64,000 nt of DNA from Rutidosis leptorrhynchoides (GCF_046630445.1 NC_092340.1:367435001-367499000), one strand, 5' to 3'. Counted from the first letter of the stretch, positions 1 to 11,225 are shown. The notes: a model not told the origin generated them from the letters alone. Made by a program: numbers and translations.

Positions 1-594
1 AATAATAATAAATTTAAAACAATAATATTATTAATATGATGATATTATTAATAACAAAAAATGCTAATTTTTAATAAGTTTAATAATAATTAATAATAGT
101 GATAACTAATAATATTTGAATTACAATTAAATTATAATTTTTATCATTCTTATAATAATATTTATATTTAAAATCTCCATTTTAAAAATCATAACTTTAA
201 AATTATAATTGTAATCATAATAATAATAATAATAATATTATTACTAATTTTGATATTAATATTATTAACAATAATGATAAGAAATGAAAATTTTACAATG
301 ACAACTATATTCTTAACTTGTAATTATATTTAATATATTAATATTATCATTTACTAATTATGTAATTTTTAATTATCATATAATAACATATATTAATTAT
401 TTAATATTTAAATGTTTTATATAAAATACAACATACATATAATATTAATTATGTATGGACATCATATACATATACATGTATATATATAATATTTACTATA
501 TATAATATTATGTTATAAATACCAATTGGATATATTAGTTATATATTGAAACAAATAAACTCAGAGTATACCTTCCATTACTTTGTTAGTGTTT

Positions 595-693
<99 letters not shown>

Positions 694-863
694 CATCTAA
701 TCATAAACTACTGTTCGTGAATCGTCGAGGATAGTTAACAGGGTAATTGAATCCATATTAATTGTTCAAAATTTTGAGACTCAACATTACAACTTTGCTT
801 ATCGTGTAGAAATAATATTAAGATTTAAGTTTAAATTTGGTCAGAAATTTTCGGGTCGTCACT
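1..863 (-). repeat. Element A 3' LTR, partial
   Basis: Position 1 aligns with position 7701 and the match runs to 8541, the end of the other LTR. Both copies share the AT-rich block, the (TA)n run and the terminal gggtcgtcac. Only about the last quarter of the 3.5 kb LTR is in the window. Confidence 0.85.
597..690. repeat. (TA)n microsatellite in element A 3' LTR
   Basis: Uninterrupted TA dinucleotides. The matching run in the 5' LTR (8295-8366) is shorter, which accounts for most of the LTR length difference. The open frame of repeated Ile-Tyr across it is an artefact. Confidence 0.95.
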
Positions 864-899
864 GTACCTACCCGTTAAAGAAATTTCGTCCCGAAATTT
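864..899 (-). promoter_or_regulatory. Element A polypurine-tract box with adjacent hairpin
   Basis: On the minus strand, aaatttcg-gga-cgaaattt (8-bp stem, 3-nt loop; 881-899) precedes ttaacgggtaggtac, which abuts the 3' LTR. The same arrangement occurs in B, C1 and C2. Its position makes it the expected plus-strand primer region. The purine run is interrupted by T residues, so the exact primer end cannot be fixed by eye. Confidence 0.65.
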
Positions 900-1268
900 G
901 ATTGGGATGGTCATGGCTGACAATAAATATGCTTTCATGATGAATATGAACTGATAAATAGAGTTTTATTACTGTTGAGTAATATGGATAAGATAATTCG
1001 ATTACTCGAAGAGTACAAGTGAAGTTATCACAAAAGTATGATATAAATAAGTAAATATTCGTCTTAGCTTTTGACGTAGTCAGGGTTGAATTTAGAAAAT
1101 AAGATGCGTCTTAACTTTTGACGTTGTCTTGGTTGAATTCCGGAATTCAAGGGATTTAAAGAAAATCTTCGAAATTTAAAAGATTTGATTCTTCGGCGAA
1201 TAAGAAAATTAAGATCTCTATAATTAAATATGGTGATCTATCTCGATTACTCTGTTTGATATTTCCAT

Positions 1269-1276
1269 TATAAATT
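1269..1276 (+). promoter_or_regulatory. TATA box of the antisense ORF, element A
   Basis: TATAAATT lies 82 nt upstream of the ATG at 1351, followed by a C/T-rich stretch like a plant 5' leader. Element B has TATAAAT 81 nt upstream of its homologous ATG, in otherwise diverged sequence. The conserved position and spacing suggest an antisense promoter; no transcript evidence is available. Confidence 0.5.
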
Positions 1277-1350
1277 AAACTCTTCCGTTCCATTATTCTC
1301 ACCATTCCTATACTTTCTTTCTTAGTTCGTACATCCAAAAGATTGTAAAA

Positions 1351-1524
1351 ATGCTTAATCCAGTTCTAATCCTTGATATTTCCCTAATTATCATTTCTGT
1401 CATCCTTCTTTTCAATCTTCCACCAGAAAAATATGTTTACTTCTACTATTGCCTTGGGGTAATACTATTCTTAATTATACCGTGTCTTTATATTGCTATT
1501 CGTATTAATATCCACGGTTTATAA
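1351..1524 (+). CDS. Conserved antisense 57-residue membrane microprotein, element A copy
   Basis: Not a recognised family. The frame runs against the direction of its host element, near the 3' LTR. The protein is very hydrophobic: one predicted helix at about residues 5-22, a PPE turn, a second helix at about residues 30-51, then a basic tail ending in HGL. Element B encodes a same-length homologue at 49715-49888. My hand alignment gives 39 differences in 174 nt with no indel: 11 at codon position 1, 5 at position 2 and 23 at position 3; 42 of 57 residues are identical. That is the signature of selection on protein, while the flanks carry indels. The start is the first ATG after the conserved TATA box, and both copies use it. 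Function is unknown; antisense accessory ORFs are known from other plant Ty3 elements such as maize Grande. Confidence 0.7.
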   Translation: MLNPVLILDISLIIISVILLFNLPPEKYVYFYYCLGVILFLIIPCLYIAIRINIHGL

Positions 1525-2114
1525 CTTCCGTGTTGTTATTGGGCTTTATATTTTCTCTTATATTTTGGAGCTCTTTGCCTTTTTATTATCCTCCCGACCT
1601 CTGGTAAAGAAAGTAACAGTCCAGAATTCATAAGTATAGAATTTTGAATGAACTTAATGTTCTAAACAAGAAAGAATATAATAGCACGATTTGATTTATC
1701 AAATTACCAGAATCACTGAGAATAGAACTATCAAGAATATATTTTCTTGATATGTTCAGAAATTAATCAGAATGAAAGAGTTATGACACATGATGACGTT
1801 ATAATCTGTGAATCATCATGTTCCATTTAGAAACTCAGCATGACTTACTGTAATATAATCACGTTGATCAAGTGTCATTATATTATACTAACTCATGCAT
1901 CAGTTCCCAACATTACTTCAATAACATTCATATTTTAAGCTCAAAAGTTTACAGAATATAGAAACTAACAGTTTCTATATGATGTAACACTGATAGCACG
2001 AAGAGATTAATGAGTTAAGATAAGAATAGTTATGAAAATATCTTCAGAAATAAGGAGGATATTTATAATGAAAGATACGATGATATCTTGGAATTTCTAA
2101 TATCGAAGGAGGGT

Positions 2115-2358
2115 GAAGAAAATTTGTCCGCAAGAGTTTGGAGTCGGAAGCAAGGTATTCTCTAAAGATTTCATCAGAAACAGAATCATCAGGATTCTTA
2201 ATGTACAAGTTTAGTCCTTGTGATTTGTTCAGAGACTCCTTCATAGTTTGCTCAATCAGTTTTTCAGTTTCAAACTTTTTCTGAGCTTTGCCAACATACA
2301 ATTCTTTATCATCAACTTTTGGCTGTTGAGGTCATTTATAGTTTTTGTTGCTTCATTC
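2115..2358 (-). pseudogene. Captured poly(A)-binding protein fragment, element A copy
   Basis: The minus-strand translation resembles the end of RRM3, the linker and the start of RRM4 of plant cytosolic poly(A)-binding proteins: VDDKELYVGKAQKK, then IEQTMKESLNKSQGLNLYIK, then NPDDSVSDEIF. One frameshift separates the upstream NEATKTINDLN segment from the rest. PABP binds mRNA poly(A) tails in the cytoplasm. Here only about 80 residues remain, too few for a complete RRM. Element B has the same segment (50505-50768) with the same departures from the usual family sequence (NP for NL; EIF and YLA), so capture probably predates the A/B split. Confidence 0.75.
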
Positions 2359-3177
2359 AACTTCTAAAGATTCAGAGTATTAATTCGCAGACTGGGTGCT
2401 TTTCAGAATTTCAGAATGGAAGATCATAGTTCTAAGAGCTAAATGTTATATGGATACATATAACTGTTGATGTGGAAATGTTGTGAGACTCACAATACAG
2501 ATTTGCTGATTCCCGGTAATTGGTATGGAAATTCTTGTTACAAGATGCGGATGAGTACATGATGAGACTTCAATATATAAATATAGTGATTTGTCGGAGG
2601 GATTTAAACCAAGGAGCGACGAGGTTGCTGGTACATTTGCTGGTAATATGGTGGAATATAAAAGGTTCCCCGGTAATAATAAAAGAGCACGCATATATAT
2701 CAAGGTTATAGTAAGGTTAGTCCGACTGAAAAGTCGAAGTTGACTTGCTAGAGCTGTGACAAAATTTGCTACTTTGAAAGGGATTTCCAAGTTATTTTGG
2801 GTAATAATAACACTAAGGAATTAGCATAGCTACGTTTTAAACGTTTACTCAGTTGCCGAGAGTTTCTCAGGTGCATAACTATATGCATCAATCTTTTCTT
2901 CCGTAGATGATTTGTGGTTGGTTCATCCTGTAGGTTGAGGCGTTTTCAAGATTTTATGAAGGATTTGAACGCAGATTGTAATCATCAAGATACAAATGAG
3001 GTTTAAGATGAAATCAAGTGGCAAACTTGAAGAAATATTTAGTTTCATATGTTATAATCAATATTTTAATTCATTTTAATTGTACAATGTCATTAGTCCA
3101 CAGTCGATAGTCTACAGTTAACAGTCCAATAATTCATATATAATTTAATATATAATATTCGAATTAATTAATACGTA

Positions 3178-3362
3178 TCTTGACCCTTGTACATGTCTCA
3201 GACTCGATCACAACTCAAACTATATATATTATTGTAGAATCAACCTCAACCCTGTATAGCTAACTCCAGCATTACTGCATATAGAGTGTCTATGGTTATT
3301 CCAAATAATATATATAGATGCGTCGATATGATATGTCAAAACCTTGTATACGTGTCCCGATA
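3178..3362 (-). repeat. Segment shared with the C-family LTR, inside element A
   Basis: Closely matches the C1 LTR around 17378-17575, including caaccctgtatagctaactc, attactgcata and gtctatggtt, in the same orientation relative to each element. In C it is LTR sequence; in A it lies in the internal region, so A is a mosaic or keeps an old LTR boundary. Confidence 0.7.
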
Positions 3363-3384
3363 TTTAAAGTGCGTAAAATAAATA

Positions 3385-3537
3385 ACAGAAATTAAATGAC
3401 GATAAATAAAATTGTGAGAATTAAAATTGCGATAAATAAAATGCGATAAATAAATTGTGATAAATAAATTGCGATAAATAAAAGGTAATACGGAATTAAC
3501 AGTTAGCTAGGAACAGTTAGCTAGGAACAGTTAGCGT
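3385..3537. repeat. Two short tandem arrays in element A
   Basis: About five or six units of a degenerate gcgataaataaa motif (3385-3483) are followed by nearly three units of a 14-nt acagttagctagga repeat (3500-3537). No coding sense seen. Confidence 0.75.
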
Positions 3538-3800
3538 GGATTCTTAACAAATTTATTATTATTATTTTCATAGTTAATTTGTCTGTTTCTAACAAATTTT
3601 ATTTTGTCAAATGTTTTCTTCATTATGCCACTTGTTGGATTCTGATAAGTCAAAATCCAAATATGAAATTGAATGAAAATGGTTATTCTGCGGCGAACGG
3701 ATACGTATATCGGTGGTTGTAAGTAGGATAGTAAATGACTGTTGAATCAGCTTCGAAGAATGTACAATGTAACTTATTAATGTGAAATCTAAATATCCCT

Positions 3801-3821
3801 CGGGTATTACCTACCCGTTAA
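3801..3821 (-). promoter_or_regulatory. Internal second copy of the polypurine-tract box, element A
   Basis: The minus strand reads ttaacgggtaggtaatacccg. Its first 14 bases equal the box at the 3' LTR edge. It can fold as cgggta-(5 nt)-taccc(g). It lies about 4.7 kb from the 5' end of an element of about 11 kb. B, C1 and C2 have the same internal copy. Confidence 0.5.
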
Positions 3822-4099
3822 AATATTTTCACCATTAACAGTTTGTACAAAAGAATTTTTGTTTACAATCTTTATGAAAACATATATACATATATATTTT
3901 CTTCAGATGTAATCATGGATTTAATGAGTCAATATGATATTAAACTCATTTGATTTATCGTTAGAACAAGAATATATAATCTCTAAAACATTAGAGATTA
4001 CATAATCATCATGAAGAACGAAGATAATTGATGTAGAACGATACGTAGAATGATGATTATAATCGAGGTACAGAATGAGATGTTGAGGCATGGTTTGTT

Positions 4100-4607
4100 G
4101 ATGGTACTGGTGCTATCGATACCGATGTTGGTGGTACTGTTGGTGCCGGTGATGTTGCTGAAGTTGGTAAATTTTGCACCATATTCTCCAAATTGATTAC
4201 TCGAGCGCGGAGTTCGTCGACTTCTTATATTATTTCGGGATGATTGTCGATCGGAACGAGCGAATGAATAAGGTTTAGAATTTTAGATAGAATATAATCG
4301 TGGCGAGATATTCGGGAAATGAGGGTGAAAATGGTGTTTCGGATTGGTTCGTCGGTAAGTGCTTCAGGTTCATCGCCAAGAAGGAAATTTGGTTGATGGA
4401 AAGTATCGCCTTCTTCTCATATCCATTAGTTAAGTTGACTGCGAACTTATCCCAATTCATCCAGGATAGGTGATGGCTAATTGGTTGATCCATTCCAGTT
4501 ACACTACTTTTGGAGCTTAGGTGAATATCCATGTCGGAATAGCTGTCGGAATAACTATCGGAATAGCTATCAGAATCTAAGGGACTCGAACTGGTTGAGG
4601 GATTCAT
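4100..4607 (-). pseudogene. Leader-proximal ORF1 of element A, frameshifted
   Basis: Begins about 370 nt downstream of the primer-binding site, where gag normally starts. The first 50 codons match ORF1 of element B: an Asp/Ser/Tyr-rich start with SDMDIHL, then SVTGMDQPISHH. A frameshift after the shared MNW tripeptide puts the remainder out of frame. The homologous coiled-coil and Pro/Thr-rich tail can still be followed in other frames towards 4100. No recognised domain; a gag-like role is suggested by position only. Confidence 0.6.
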
Positions 4608-4978
4608 CTTGTACGATCAGATGAAGGATTTTCGATAAGAAATAGATTATAGAATGTAGATTAGTACCCTACAATACATAGTTTACATATGCATATATAA
4701 TACTAAAATCCCATAAGTTACGGAGGAATCTACGGAAGCTGTCAGGCAAAGTTTACAATAATAGATACGCTATGATATGAATTTGTCTATACACTATCTA
4801 TGCAATGGAGGTAGTAAGATGTGTCTAGATTTTAAGGATGATAAGCAAGTAATTTTCGACATGAAATGATAAGCAAAACTTTTGACATGCAGACACGGTC
4901 GAAGTCCAGACTCACTAATGCATCTAAATAACTATCAGTTAGACACACTAATACAAGACCTGGTTTGCTAAGACCACA

Positions 4979-4990
4979 GCTCTGATACCA
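4979..4990 (-). other. Primer-binding site of element A (tRNA-Met initiator)
   Basis: The minus strand reads tggtatcagagc, the usual complement of the 3' end of plant initiator tRNA-Met, 2 nt inside the 5' LTR boundary at 4993. It fixes the element's orientation. Confidence 0.9.
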
Positions 4991-5269
4991 ACTGAAAGGA
5001 CCCATTCATATACATTATAAATGATTCACAATAGTTGATTTCATTGCGAGGTACTTGACCTCCATATGATACATTTTACAAACATTGCATTCATTTTTGA
5101 AAGACAAACTTTCATTTCATCAAAAGTTGACGGCATGCATACCATTTCATAATATATCTAACTATAATTGACTTAATAATAATCTTGATGAACTCAACGA
5201 CTCGAATGCAACGTCTTTTGAAATAGGTCATGAATGACTCCAAGTAATATCTCTAAAATGAGCAAATGC

Positions 5270-5340
5270 ACAGCGGAAGATTTCTTTCATACCTGAGAAT
5301 AAACATGCTTTAAGGTGTCAACCAAAAGGTTGGTGAGTTC
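5270..5340 (-). promoter_or_regulatory. Conserved LTR hairpin module, element A
   Basis: Contains caacc-aaaa-ggttg (5319-5332), a perfect 5-bp stem, flanked by ttctcaggt and cttccgct on the element strand. The same 14-nt hairpin with a different fifth pair is found in C and D, and an imperfect one in B, all about 270-390 nt from the LTR/primer-binding-site junction. It may act in the RNA leader. Confidence 0.55.
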
Positions 5341-6159
5341 ATTAGTTTATCATAAACATTCATTTTCAATGATATAATAGACCACAAGATTTCCTTTATT
5401 CAATAAACATACACTCGCAAGTGTTTAAAAATCATTCATACGGATTGAACACCTGGTAACCGACATTAACAAAATGCATCTAGAATATCCCTATATATAT
5501 ATAATCGAAGTACTAAAGCAGTTCAAATTCTCTGACTGGGGCTTGTTAATGGCCCATAGATCTATCTTTAGGATTCGCGTCAATTGGTGGCAATTATAAT
5601 AAACACCAATTGTTAGGTTACCAAGTTCAACAAGGGCGATATCCGGTATAACAATTCAACCATAGAATGTAGTTTCGATTACTTGTGTCTATTTCGTAAA
5701 ACATTTATAAAAACAGCGCATGTATTCTCAGTCCCAAAAATATATATTGCAAAAGCATTTAAAAAGGGAGCAAATGAAACTCACTATACTGTATTTTGTA
5801 GTAAAAATACATATGACGGCATTGAACAATGCAGGGTTGGCCTCGGATTCACGAACCTATATCAGTTATATATATTAAAATATATAATCAAAAACGAACA
5901 AGTTTATGTATTATTATTATTAATGGTTATTTTAGTAATTCGTATGTTTCATTAATAATTAAATTAACTATTTTTATTTTATATACTTTAGATAATTAAT
6001 TAGTATTTATTATGAAAATATTAGTGTTATTATGTGAATATATTAAATACATTCTTATATAGCTATTTATTTGATAAAATAATATCAATAGTAATATATA
6101 AAAATTTATATCTTTTTATGATATTAATAATACTAAAATAATTAGATTTAGTAATGATA

Positions 6160-6421
6160 CTGATATTAATAGTTTTGATAGTAATACTAAAAATAATAAT
6201 AATAATCCTAATGGTAATTATAATCATAATACTAAACGATAATCTTTATAATAATACATGTGTTAATACTAATAAGCATTCTAAAAATAACAATAATAAT
6301 AATAACAATAATGATAATTGTAGTAATAACAATAATAATAATCATAATAATACTTAATATCATAATTTTACCAATAATCATAATAATGATAGTAATGACG
6401 ATAATAATACTAATAATATTG

Positions 6422-6487
<66 letters not shown>

Positions 6488-6600
6488 TTAATAATAATAC
6501 TTATGCTTATAAAAATTCTAAGAATAATAATAACATAATTCATTTTAATGATGGGAATAATAATAATTAGCTTAACATTAATATTAATACTTATTAACAA
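6160..6600. repeat. AT-rich and (TAA)n tract in element A 5' LTR
   Basis: Trinucleotide-rich sequence with an uninterrupted TAA run at about 6421-6486. Long Ile- or Asn-only frames on both strands here are not genes. Confidence 0.9.
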
Positions 6601-6654
6601 TAACACTAATATAATAATAATGATAAAAGTATTCTACCTTTAAAGCTCCTCTAA

Positions 6655-6735
6655 AAAAATTACTCAGGACGAGATTCGAACCCGAGACCTCCTGGATACC
6701 CGCTAACACCTCATACCACCCATCTGTTTCATTCT
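6655..6735 (-). repeat. tRNA-like (Pol III box B) segment, possible SINE head
   Basis: The minus strand carries ggttcgaatct (6672-6682), a perfect Pol III box B, within a T-arm-like stem. A weak box-A-like tgggtggtatgagg lies about 30 nt upstream. It may be a SINE remnant or tRNA-derived insertion fixed in this LTR; no complete cloverleaf can be folded by eye. Confidence 0.45.
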
Positions 6736-8292
6736 TTTTGAATTTAAACCCCTCTTTTTAAATATAATACGTATCCAATAACTATCCTATTTCATCTTCT
6801 TCATTCAACCCAACTGTGACCCAAGCTTTTAGCATCAACAAATACGATTTTGAATTAAAACAATAATACTGGAAAAGAATTGAGCAGGTTTGTTTGCCTT
6901 GGATAAAAAAAATAAAAAATAAAAAAAATCTAGAATATATGATGTGTTCGTCGAGCATATATATAAAAAGAAAATTTGATTTTCGATTTGTATTGCATTA
7001 TAGCAAAAATGTATAACACGAAATATATTTCAAATCTATCCTATAAACTTTCTTAAACATCAATTGAATCAGAAACATAAAAACGAACTCGAATTTAATC
7101 ATGGTTCGTTCGTTTAACTTTTTAAAGTTTTACCTTTGACTCAAGAATTAACAATCAATAAGAAGAATTACAACTTGAAACTTTTCAGAAAGTTAGAGTG
7201 GGATATTCCTAACAATCCTACATTTAAAGAATTTTAAATTTATTTGAAATTTGAGGTTTTGACAAAAAGTTCAAGAACAGAGAACCCGTCGGTTTTCTTT
7301 AGGATTTATTTTTGATTTATCTGTTTAATTTATTAAAGAGTACCAGATATTGAGTAATTGATAAAGATGATGGAAAATGGATTGGTTAAAAAACAACAGC
7401 TCGATTGATATAAGAATTCTTATGGGTCGACGTATTACAGGGAAAAAAACAAAATATACAAAAGTATGAAAATGATACCTAACAGATTCAATTATATGTA
7501 TAAGATTACTGTTATAGATTGGTACTAATAGAGAAACAATGAAAAATTAACTACAGAATGATGTAAACATGTACTGACTCTGATTCTTTATTGATTTTTT
7601 TATAAATTTTATAATATTAATAACTAATAAGTGAATTAGTAATAATACTAATTAATAATAATTTATATTAATAATACAATAAGATTATTGATAAGATATT
7701 AATAATAATAAATTTAAAACAATAATACTATTAATATGATGATATTATTAATAACAAAAAATGCTAATTTTTAATAAGTTTAATAATAATTAATAATAGT
7801 GATAACTAATAATATTTGAATTACATTTAAATTATAATTTTTATCATTCTTATAATAATATTTATATTTAAAATCTCCATTTTAAAAATCATAACTTTAA
7901 AATTATAATTGTAATCATAATAATAATAATATTATTATTATTACTACTTTTGATATTAATATTATTAACAATAATGATAAGAAATGAAAATTTTACAATA
8001 ACAACTATATTCTTAACCTGTAATTATATTTAATATATTAATATTGTCATTTACTAATTATGTAATTTTTAATTATCATATAATAACATATATTGATTAT
8101 TTAATATTTATATGTTTTATATAAAATACAACATACATATTATATTAATTATGTATGGACATCATATACATATACATGTATATATAATATTTACTATATA
8201 TAATATTATGTTATAAATACCTAGTTGATATATTAGTTATATATTGAAACAAATAAACTCAGAGTATACCTTCCATTACTTTGTTAGTGTTT

Positions 8293-8294
<2 letters not shown>

Positions 8295-8366
<72 letters not shown>
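8295..8366. repeat. (TA)n microsatellite in element A 5' LTR
   Basis: Counterpart of the run at 597-690, ending in a short acacac stretch. Confidence 0.95.
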
Positions 8367-8373
<7 letters not shown>

Positions 8374-8541
8374 TCTAATCATAAACTACTGTTCGTGAAT
8401 CGTCGGGGATAGTTAACAGGGTAATTGAATCCATATTAATAGTTCAAAATTTTGAGACTCAACATTACAACTTTGCTTATCGTGTCGAAATAATATTAAG
8501 ATTTAAGTTTAAATTTGGTTGGAAATTTCCGGGTCGTCACA

Positions 8542-9931
8542 TATTACTTTAGGCCTGCATGGTTTGTTGTCTTTTCAAGGAAGAGTGTGGGTGCCTAAGA
8601 TGGGTGGTTACCGACAAGTGCTACTTGATGAAGCACATAAGTCAAAGTATTCCATTCATCCGGGTGCAACGAAGATGTATTATGATTTGAAGAAAGAGTA
8701 TTGGTGGCCTGGTATGAAACATGAAGTTGTTAAGTATGTTGAACAATGCGTCACGTGTTTACAAGTCAAAGCCGAACACCAAAAGTCGTACGGTAAGTTA
8801 CAACCATTGGAAGTCCCGAAATGGAAATGGGAGCACATTACCATGGACTTCATTACCAAGTTACCAAAGACGGTGAGAACCCAATATGGTACGATTTGGG
8901 TGATAGTTGATCGATTGACGAAGAGTGCTTTGTTTCTTCCCATTCGGGAAACGATATCGTCGGAGACTTTGTCCAAGTTATTTATCAAGGAGGTGATATC
9001 GAGACATGGGGTTCCTATATCTATTGTTTCGGATCGAGATACTCGTTTCACTTCTCGATTTTGAAATAAGTTTCATGAAGATATGGGTACTCAATTGAAA
9101 ATGAGCACGGCGTATCATCCTCAAACGGACTGTCAAACCGAATGTACGAATCAAACTTTGGAGGATATGTTAAGGGCGTGTGTTATTGATTTCGGTGGTA
9201 GTTGGGATGAGCACTTACCATTGGTGGAATTCTCGTACAATAATAGTTACCACACTAGTATTGAAATGCCACCTTATGAGATGCTTTATGGGTGTAGGTG
9301 TCGAACTCCTATTTGTTGGGGTGAAGTGGGTCAAGGAGAAATCGGGAGTACCGATTTGGTTTTGGAGACGAATAGTAAGATTGAAATGATTCGGGCTCGA
9401 CTAAAGGTGGCGCAAGATAGACAAAAATCTTATGCCGATAAAGGTAGGAGACCGATTGAGTTTCAAGAAGGTGACATGGTGATGCTTAAGGTATCTCCAT
9501 GGAAGGGTGTTATTCGGTTTCGAAAGCGATGAAAGTTAGCTCCTCGGTTTATTGGTCCTTTCAAGGTTTTGGCACGTGTTGGTGAGATTGCTTATCGACT
9601 AGAGTTACCCGAAGAACTTGCGGGAATTCATAACACATTTCATGTTTCCCATCTCCGTAAGTGTCTCGCGGATGACTCGACTTGGGTGCCATTAGATGAG
9701 ATTGCGTTGAATAACAAGTTAGAGTATGTTGAAGAGCCGATTGCAATCCTTGATGAGAATGTTAAAATGTTACGAAACAAAGAAGTTAGAACCTTCAAAG
9801 TGCAATGGCGACATCGAAAGGGTTTCGAGTTTACATGGGAATCCGAAGAGTTTGTTTTGGTTTATCTTCCAGCTTGTCATGCGGCTTGGATCGCGAGGAC
9901 GCGCTCCGATTCAAGTGGGGGAGCGTTGTAA
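8542..9931 (+). pseudogene. Element E pol: integrase and C-terminal chromodomain-like region
   Basis: Order seen: integrase HHCC finger (HKSKYSIH, then CVTC at about 8746), catalytic core with MDFITKLP (8848) and SDRDTRF (9031), then a core end with HPQTD, a GPF-type domain and a terminal segment with FKVQW and FEFTWE that resembles the Tekay/Del chromodomain. Premature stops replace a Trp codon (9062, tgg to tga) and a Gly codon (9530, gga to tga). Two unusual Cys residues (DCQTEC) sit in the normally invariant DGQTER-type motif. The frame ends at 9931, just inside the 3' LTR. The reverse transcriptase half is off-window. Confidence 0.85.
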
Positions 9932-10062
9932 CATCCCGTTTTCCCCGAATATGACTTAAGGTGCGTATATAACTTTGTGAACGTTTAACATTATATCTAT
10001 GATCGATTGAACCTAGACTAAATGTTAGAAAATTGAGTTTTGGGTGATTGCTGGGAAACTGT

Positions 10063-10330
10063 CGCGTTTCAAGGTGTTACATCACGACTTGGTGTGTCGC
10101 GGAACGCGACAGAATAGTTTAATACGCGATAGGATTCTGGAACCCTCCCTACTGTCAAACTGTCGCGTTTTAATGTATTGTATCGCGACCTGGTGCATCG
10201 CGTATCGCGACAAATCAGACCAAAACGCGATGGCCTAAAAACCTGCTGTACTGTTCTGATCGTCGCGTTCAAAAAATACATGTCTCGTTTGGTTGATCGT
10301 GTAACGCGTTGGAGTGTCGCGGATCGCGAC
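10063..10330. repeat. Three CpG-rich diverged tandem units with hairpin dyads in E LTR
   Basis: Three units of roughly 100 nt each start with a tgtcgcgttt-like motif and end with a dyad: gtcgcg-gaa-cgcgac (10096-10110), tcgcg-tat-cgcga (10198-10210) and gtcgcg-gat-cgcgac (10316-10330). Stems are conserved while spacers have drifted. Confidence 0.8.
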
Positions 10331-11225
10331 AAAGTCGCTGTAATGAATTTTCTAACCCGTTTTTAAAGGAATTCTTTTGGGGTGTTTTAGTCTTTTCACT
10401 TATGGCCGATTTTGGGAGTCTAAAACTGGTTCAAGCTTATCCAAACCTCATTTATCACTTTCTCATCTATTCCAAATTAAATCTAGAGAGAGAATTAAGT
10501 TGTTAGAGTGAGAGAGCTCACTTTGGTGAAGAAGAAGGCCAAATCTCACCCGAACCCAAGCTTTAAAGTTTTTCCCTACATCACTAGCTATGTTATGATT
10601 GTATTGGTAAGTCTTAACTCTATGTTTTGAGTTTTAATTGGTTTATGGTTAGGGTTTTGTTTACTTGAGTCTTGTATGACCCATTTGGGGGTTAAATGGG
10701 TGAATTTGGGTTATATTGATGAAAGGAAACCCAAATGGCTATAATCTAGGGTTTGGTCATGTAAATTGAGATTTGTAAGTATTAATTGTGTTGTTAGGCA
10801 CTAATACACTTGTTAAATGTTGAAAGATTGTAAATGGGTTAAGTTTGACCAAATTTGTAAGTCTAAGTGTTAAAATGGGTCAAATGGGTAATGTTGACCT
10901 AATTGGGTGAAATGGGTATGAAATACCCTAAGTTTGTGTTAGTTAGAGTTAGTAGACTTTAAATCACTAGCTTTAATGATTAAAGATGAGTCTTGGCCAT
11001 TTATGGGCGGTTTTGGTGTAGTTGAGTTATTTAATGCAATTGGGTCATTAAATGCTCAAGTGTAAGTATTGTGGTTGGTTCCACAAGTTGTGTATTGAAT
11101 GTGTACTTAATGTATTAGGTACGTTGCTTTTAATTTTCGGAAGTGCATAATCATCATCTTGGTGTTAAGGTGAGTGGAATAATTATGCGTGTACGTATAT
11201 AATGTATTTATTTGTGTAGCGTGGA

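Larger units (their letters stand above)
1..8541 (-). mobile_element. Element A: large non-autonomous LTR retrotransposon
   Basis: Reads right to left: 5' LTR 4993-8541, primer-binding site 4979-4990, internal region 864-4992, 3' LTR 1-863, which is cut by the window edge. No gag, protease, RT or integrase is visible in the 4.1 kb internal region. It holds a broken leader ORF, a poly(A)-binding-protein fragment and an antisense membrane ORF, all shared with element B. The right end (gtcgtcaca) is followed directly by integrase-coding sequence of element E, so A is inserted in E. The left flank and the target duplication lie outside the window. The aligned 0.85 kb of the two LTRs differ at roughly a dozen positions plus the (TA)n length, so the insertion is fairly recent. 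Confidence 0.85.
4993..8541 (-). repeat. Element A 5' LTR (3.55 kb)
   Basis: Plus-strand limits are tgaaaggaccc at the left and gggtcgtcaca at the right. The part nearest the primer-binding site shares blocks with the B and C LTRs (gcgaggtacttgacctcc, gagaataaacatgct, attcgcgtcaa). The rest is very AT-rich with TAA and TA arrays. Small open frames here, such as 5683-5955 and 6154-6606, are low-complexity artefacts. Confidence 0.85.

Noticed and set aside
546-734. 62-residue frame of Ile-Tyr repeats; similar frames at 16600, 48081, 54420, 62771 and 63029
   Set aside because: Produced entirely by TA or TAA microsatellites.
2446-2790. 114-residue minus-strand frame in element A
   Set aside because: The homologous stretch of element B does not keep the frame; no domain seen.
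3385-3537. CRISPR-like regular repeats
   Set aside because: Contiguous degenerate tandem units without unique spacers, in plant nuclear DNA.
6154-6606. Overlapping Ile- and Asn-rich frames on both strands
   Set aside because: Low-complexity TAA-rich LTR sequence; no conservation or protein-like composition.
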